From an uncultured Pseudomonadota bacterium (GTDB taxonomy: Bacteria; Pseudomonadota; Alphaproteobacteria; UBA9219): 34,733 nucleotides of DNA. Under the pieces are notes generated by a model. The model searched no databases. It was not told the origin of the DNA and was given only the letters and a program-made list of their open reading frames with translations. Location: positions 1-34,733 of the forward strand of contig CAIXHP010000017.1 of assembly GCA_903919315.1 (NCBI GenBank). Reading direction: 5' to 3'. The stretch's first letter is position 1. The number at the start of each line of letters is the position of its first letter. Made by a program: the position numbers and the translations under genes. Below, in pieces: positions 34,644 through 34,733 of this stretch.

Positions 34644-34733
34644 GTTGTCTTTTGGGGGCTGAGGGGGCGGTAAAGAATATTTTTTGGGCTTCGTTTTCTG
34701 CTCCGGCGAGGAGCCTTGCGAGAGTTTCGAGGC
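34609..34733 (-). CDS. Possible C-terminal end of a gene entering from the right edge
   Basis: A minus frame is open from the window edge to TGA at 34609-34611. It reads about 40 residues, including LARLLAGAENEAQKIFFTAP and ending MLILQGVQK. Another minus frame stays open to a stop at 34632, with a Lys/Pro-rich reading, so the correct frame is not settled. Either would be convergent with the phasin gene. No family is recognised. Confidence 0.3.
   Translation of the reverse strand, partial: LETLARLLAGAENEAQKIFFTAPSAPKRQPNMLILQGVQK

Overview
The window looks like chromosome of an alphaproteobacterium of moderately high GC. The support is a zeta-type F1-ATPase inhibitor, a thioredoxin-reductase-like ferredoxin-NADP reductase, the 180-kDa class of NAD-glutamate dehydrogenase, a phasin_2 protein, a UbiK-family protein and MidA. 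I cannot fix the order; a Rhodospirillales-like or Micavibrio-like relative would fit. No rRNA, tRNA, CRISPR array or transposase gene was seen.

Left edge (1-1310, minus strand): two small unknown genes lead into an open frame that leaves the window. That frame starts with a P-loop (GPKASGKST) and ends in an S24 (LexA/CI-type) peptidase domain, an unexpected join. Several palindromes lie upstream. This may be the border of a mobile segment.

1312-4666 (minus): a likely operon of crotonase, an unknown membrane protein, ferredoxin-NADP reductase, 2Fe-2S ferredoxin and ATPase inhibitor zeta. 4847-6283 (minus): amtB with a clear terminator and, in its leader, a terminator-like hairpin; no glnK is adjacent.

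6522-9784: an accessory sensory cluster. It holds a soluble protein with an N-terminal chemoreceptor tip and a C-terminal Cache-like sensor, a membrane chemoreceptor-like protein with a reduced signalling tip, and an ArsR-type regulator divergent from it. No cheA or cheW is present. 9793-12438 (minus): an acyltransferase-3/SGNH protein with a C-terminal Sel1 repeat array. 12539-12694 is a nested palindromic, MITE-like element.

12740-22114 (plus): prepilin peptidase, murJ, trpS, NAD-glutamate dehydrogenase and proline iminopeptidase. 22111-27756 (minus): leuC, leuD and leuB, interrupted by two AT-richer membrane-protein genes between leuC and leuD and by an acyltransferase between leuD and leuB. 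27930-28562 (plus): an orphan PilO2-like pilus protein.

28586-31292 (minus): lgt, midA and pgeF in a tightly coupled operon. 31378-34502 (plus): UbiK-like gene, ybjN-like gene, proC (apparently with a non-ATG start), a TetR/COQ9-like regulator and a phasin with terminator. A partial frame may enter from the right edge.

The coherent physiological themes are nitrogen and amino-acid flow (AmtB, GDH, Leu, Pro, proline iminopeptidase), envelope building (MurJ, Lgt, acyltransferases, PgeF) and redox/energy control (Fd, FNR, zeta, MidA, UbiK).
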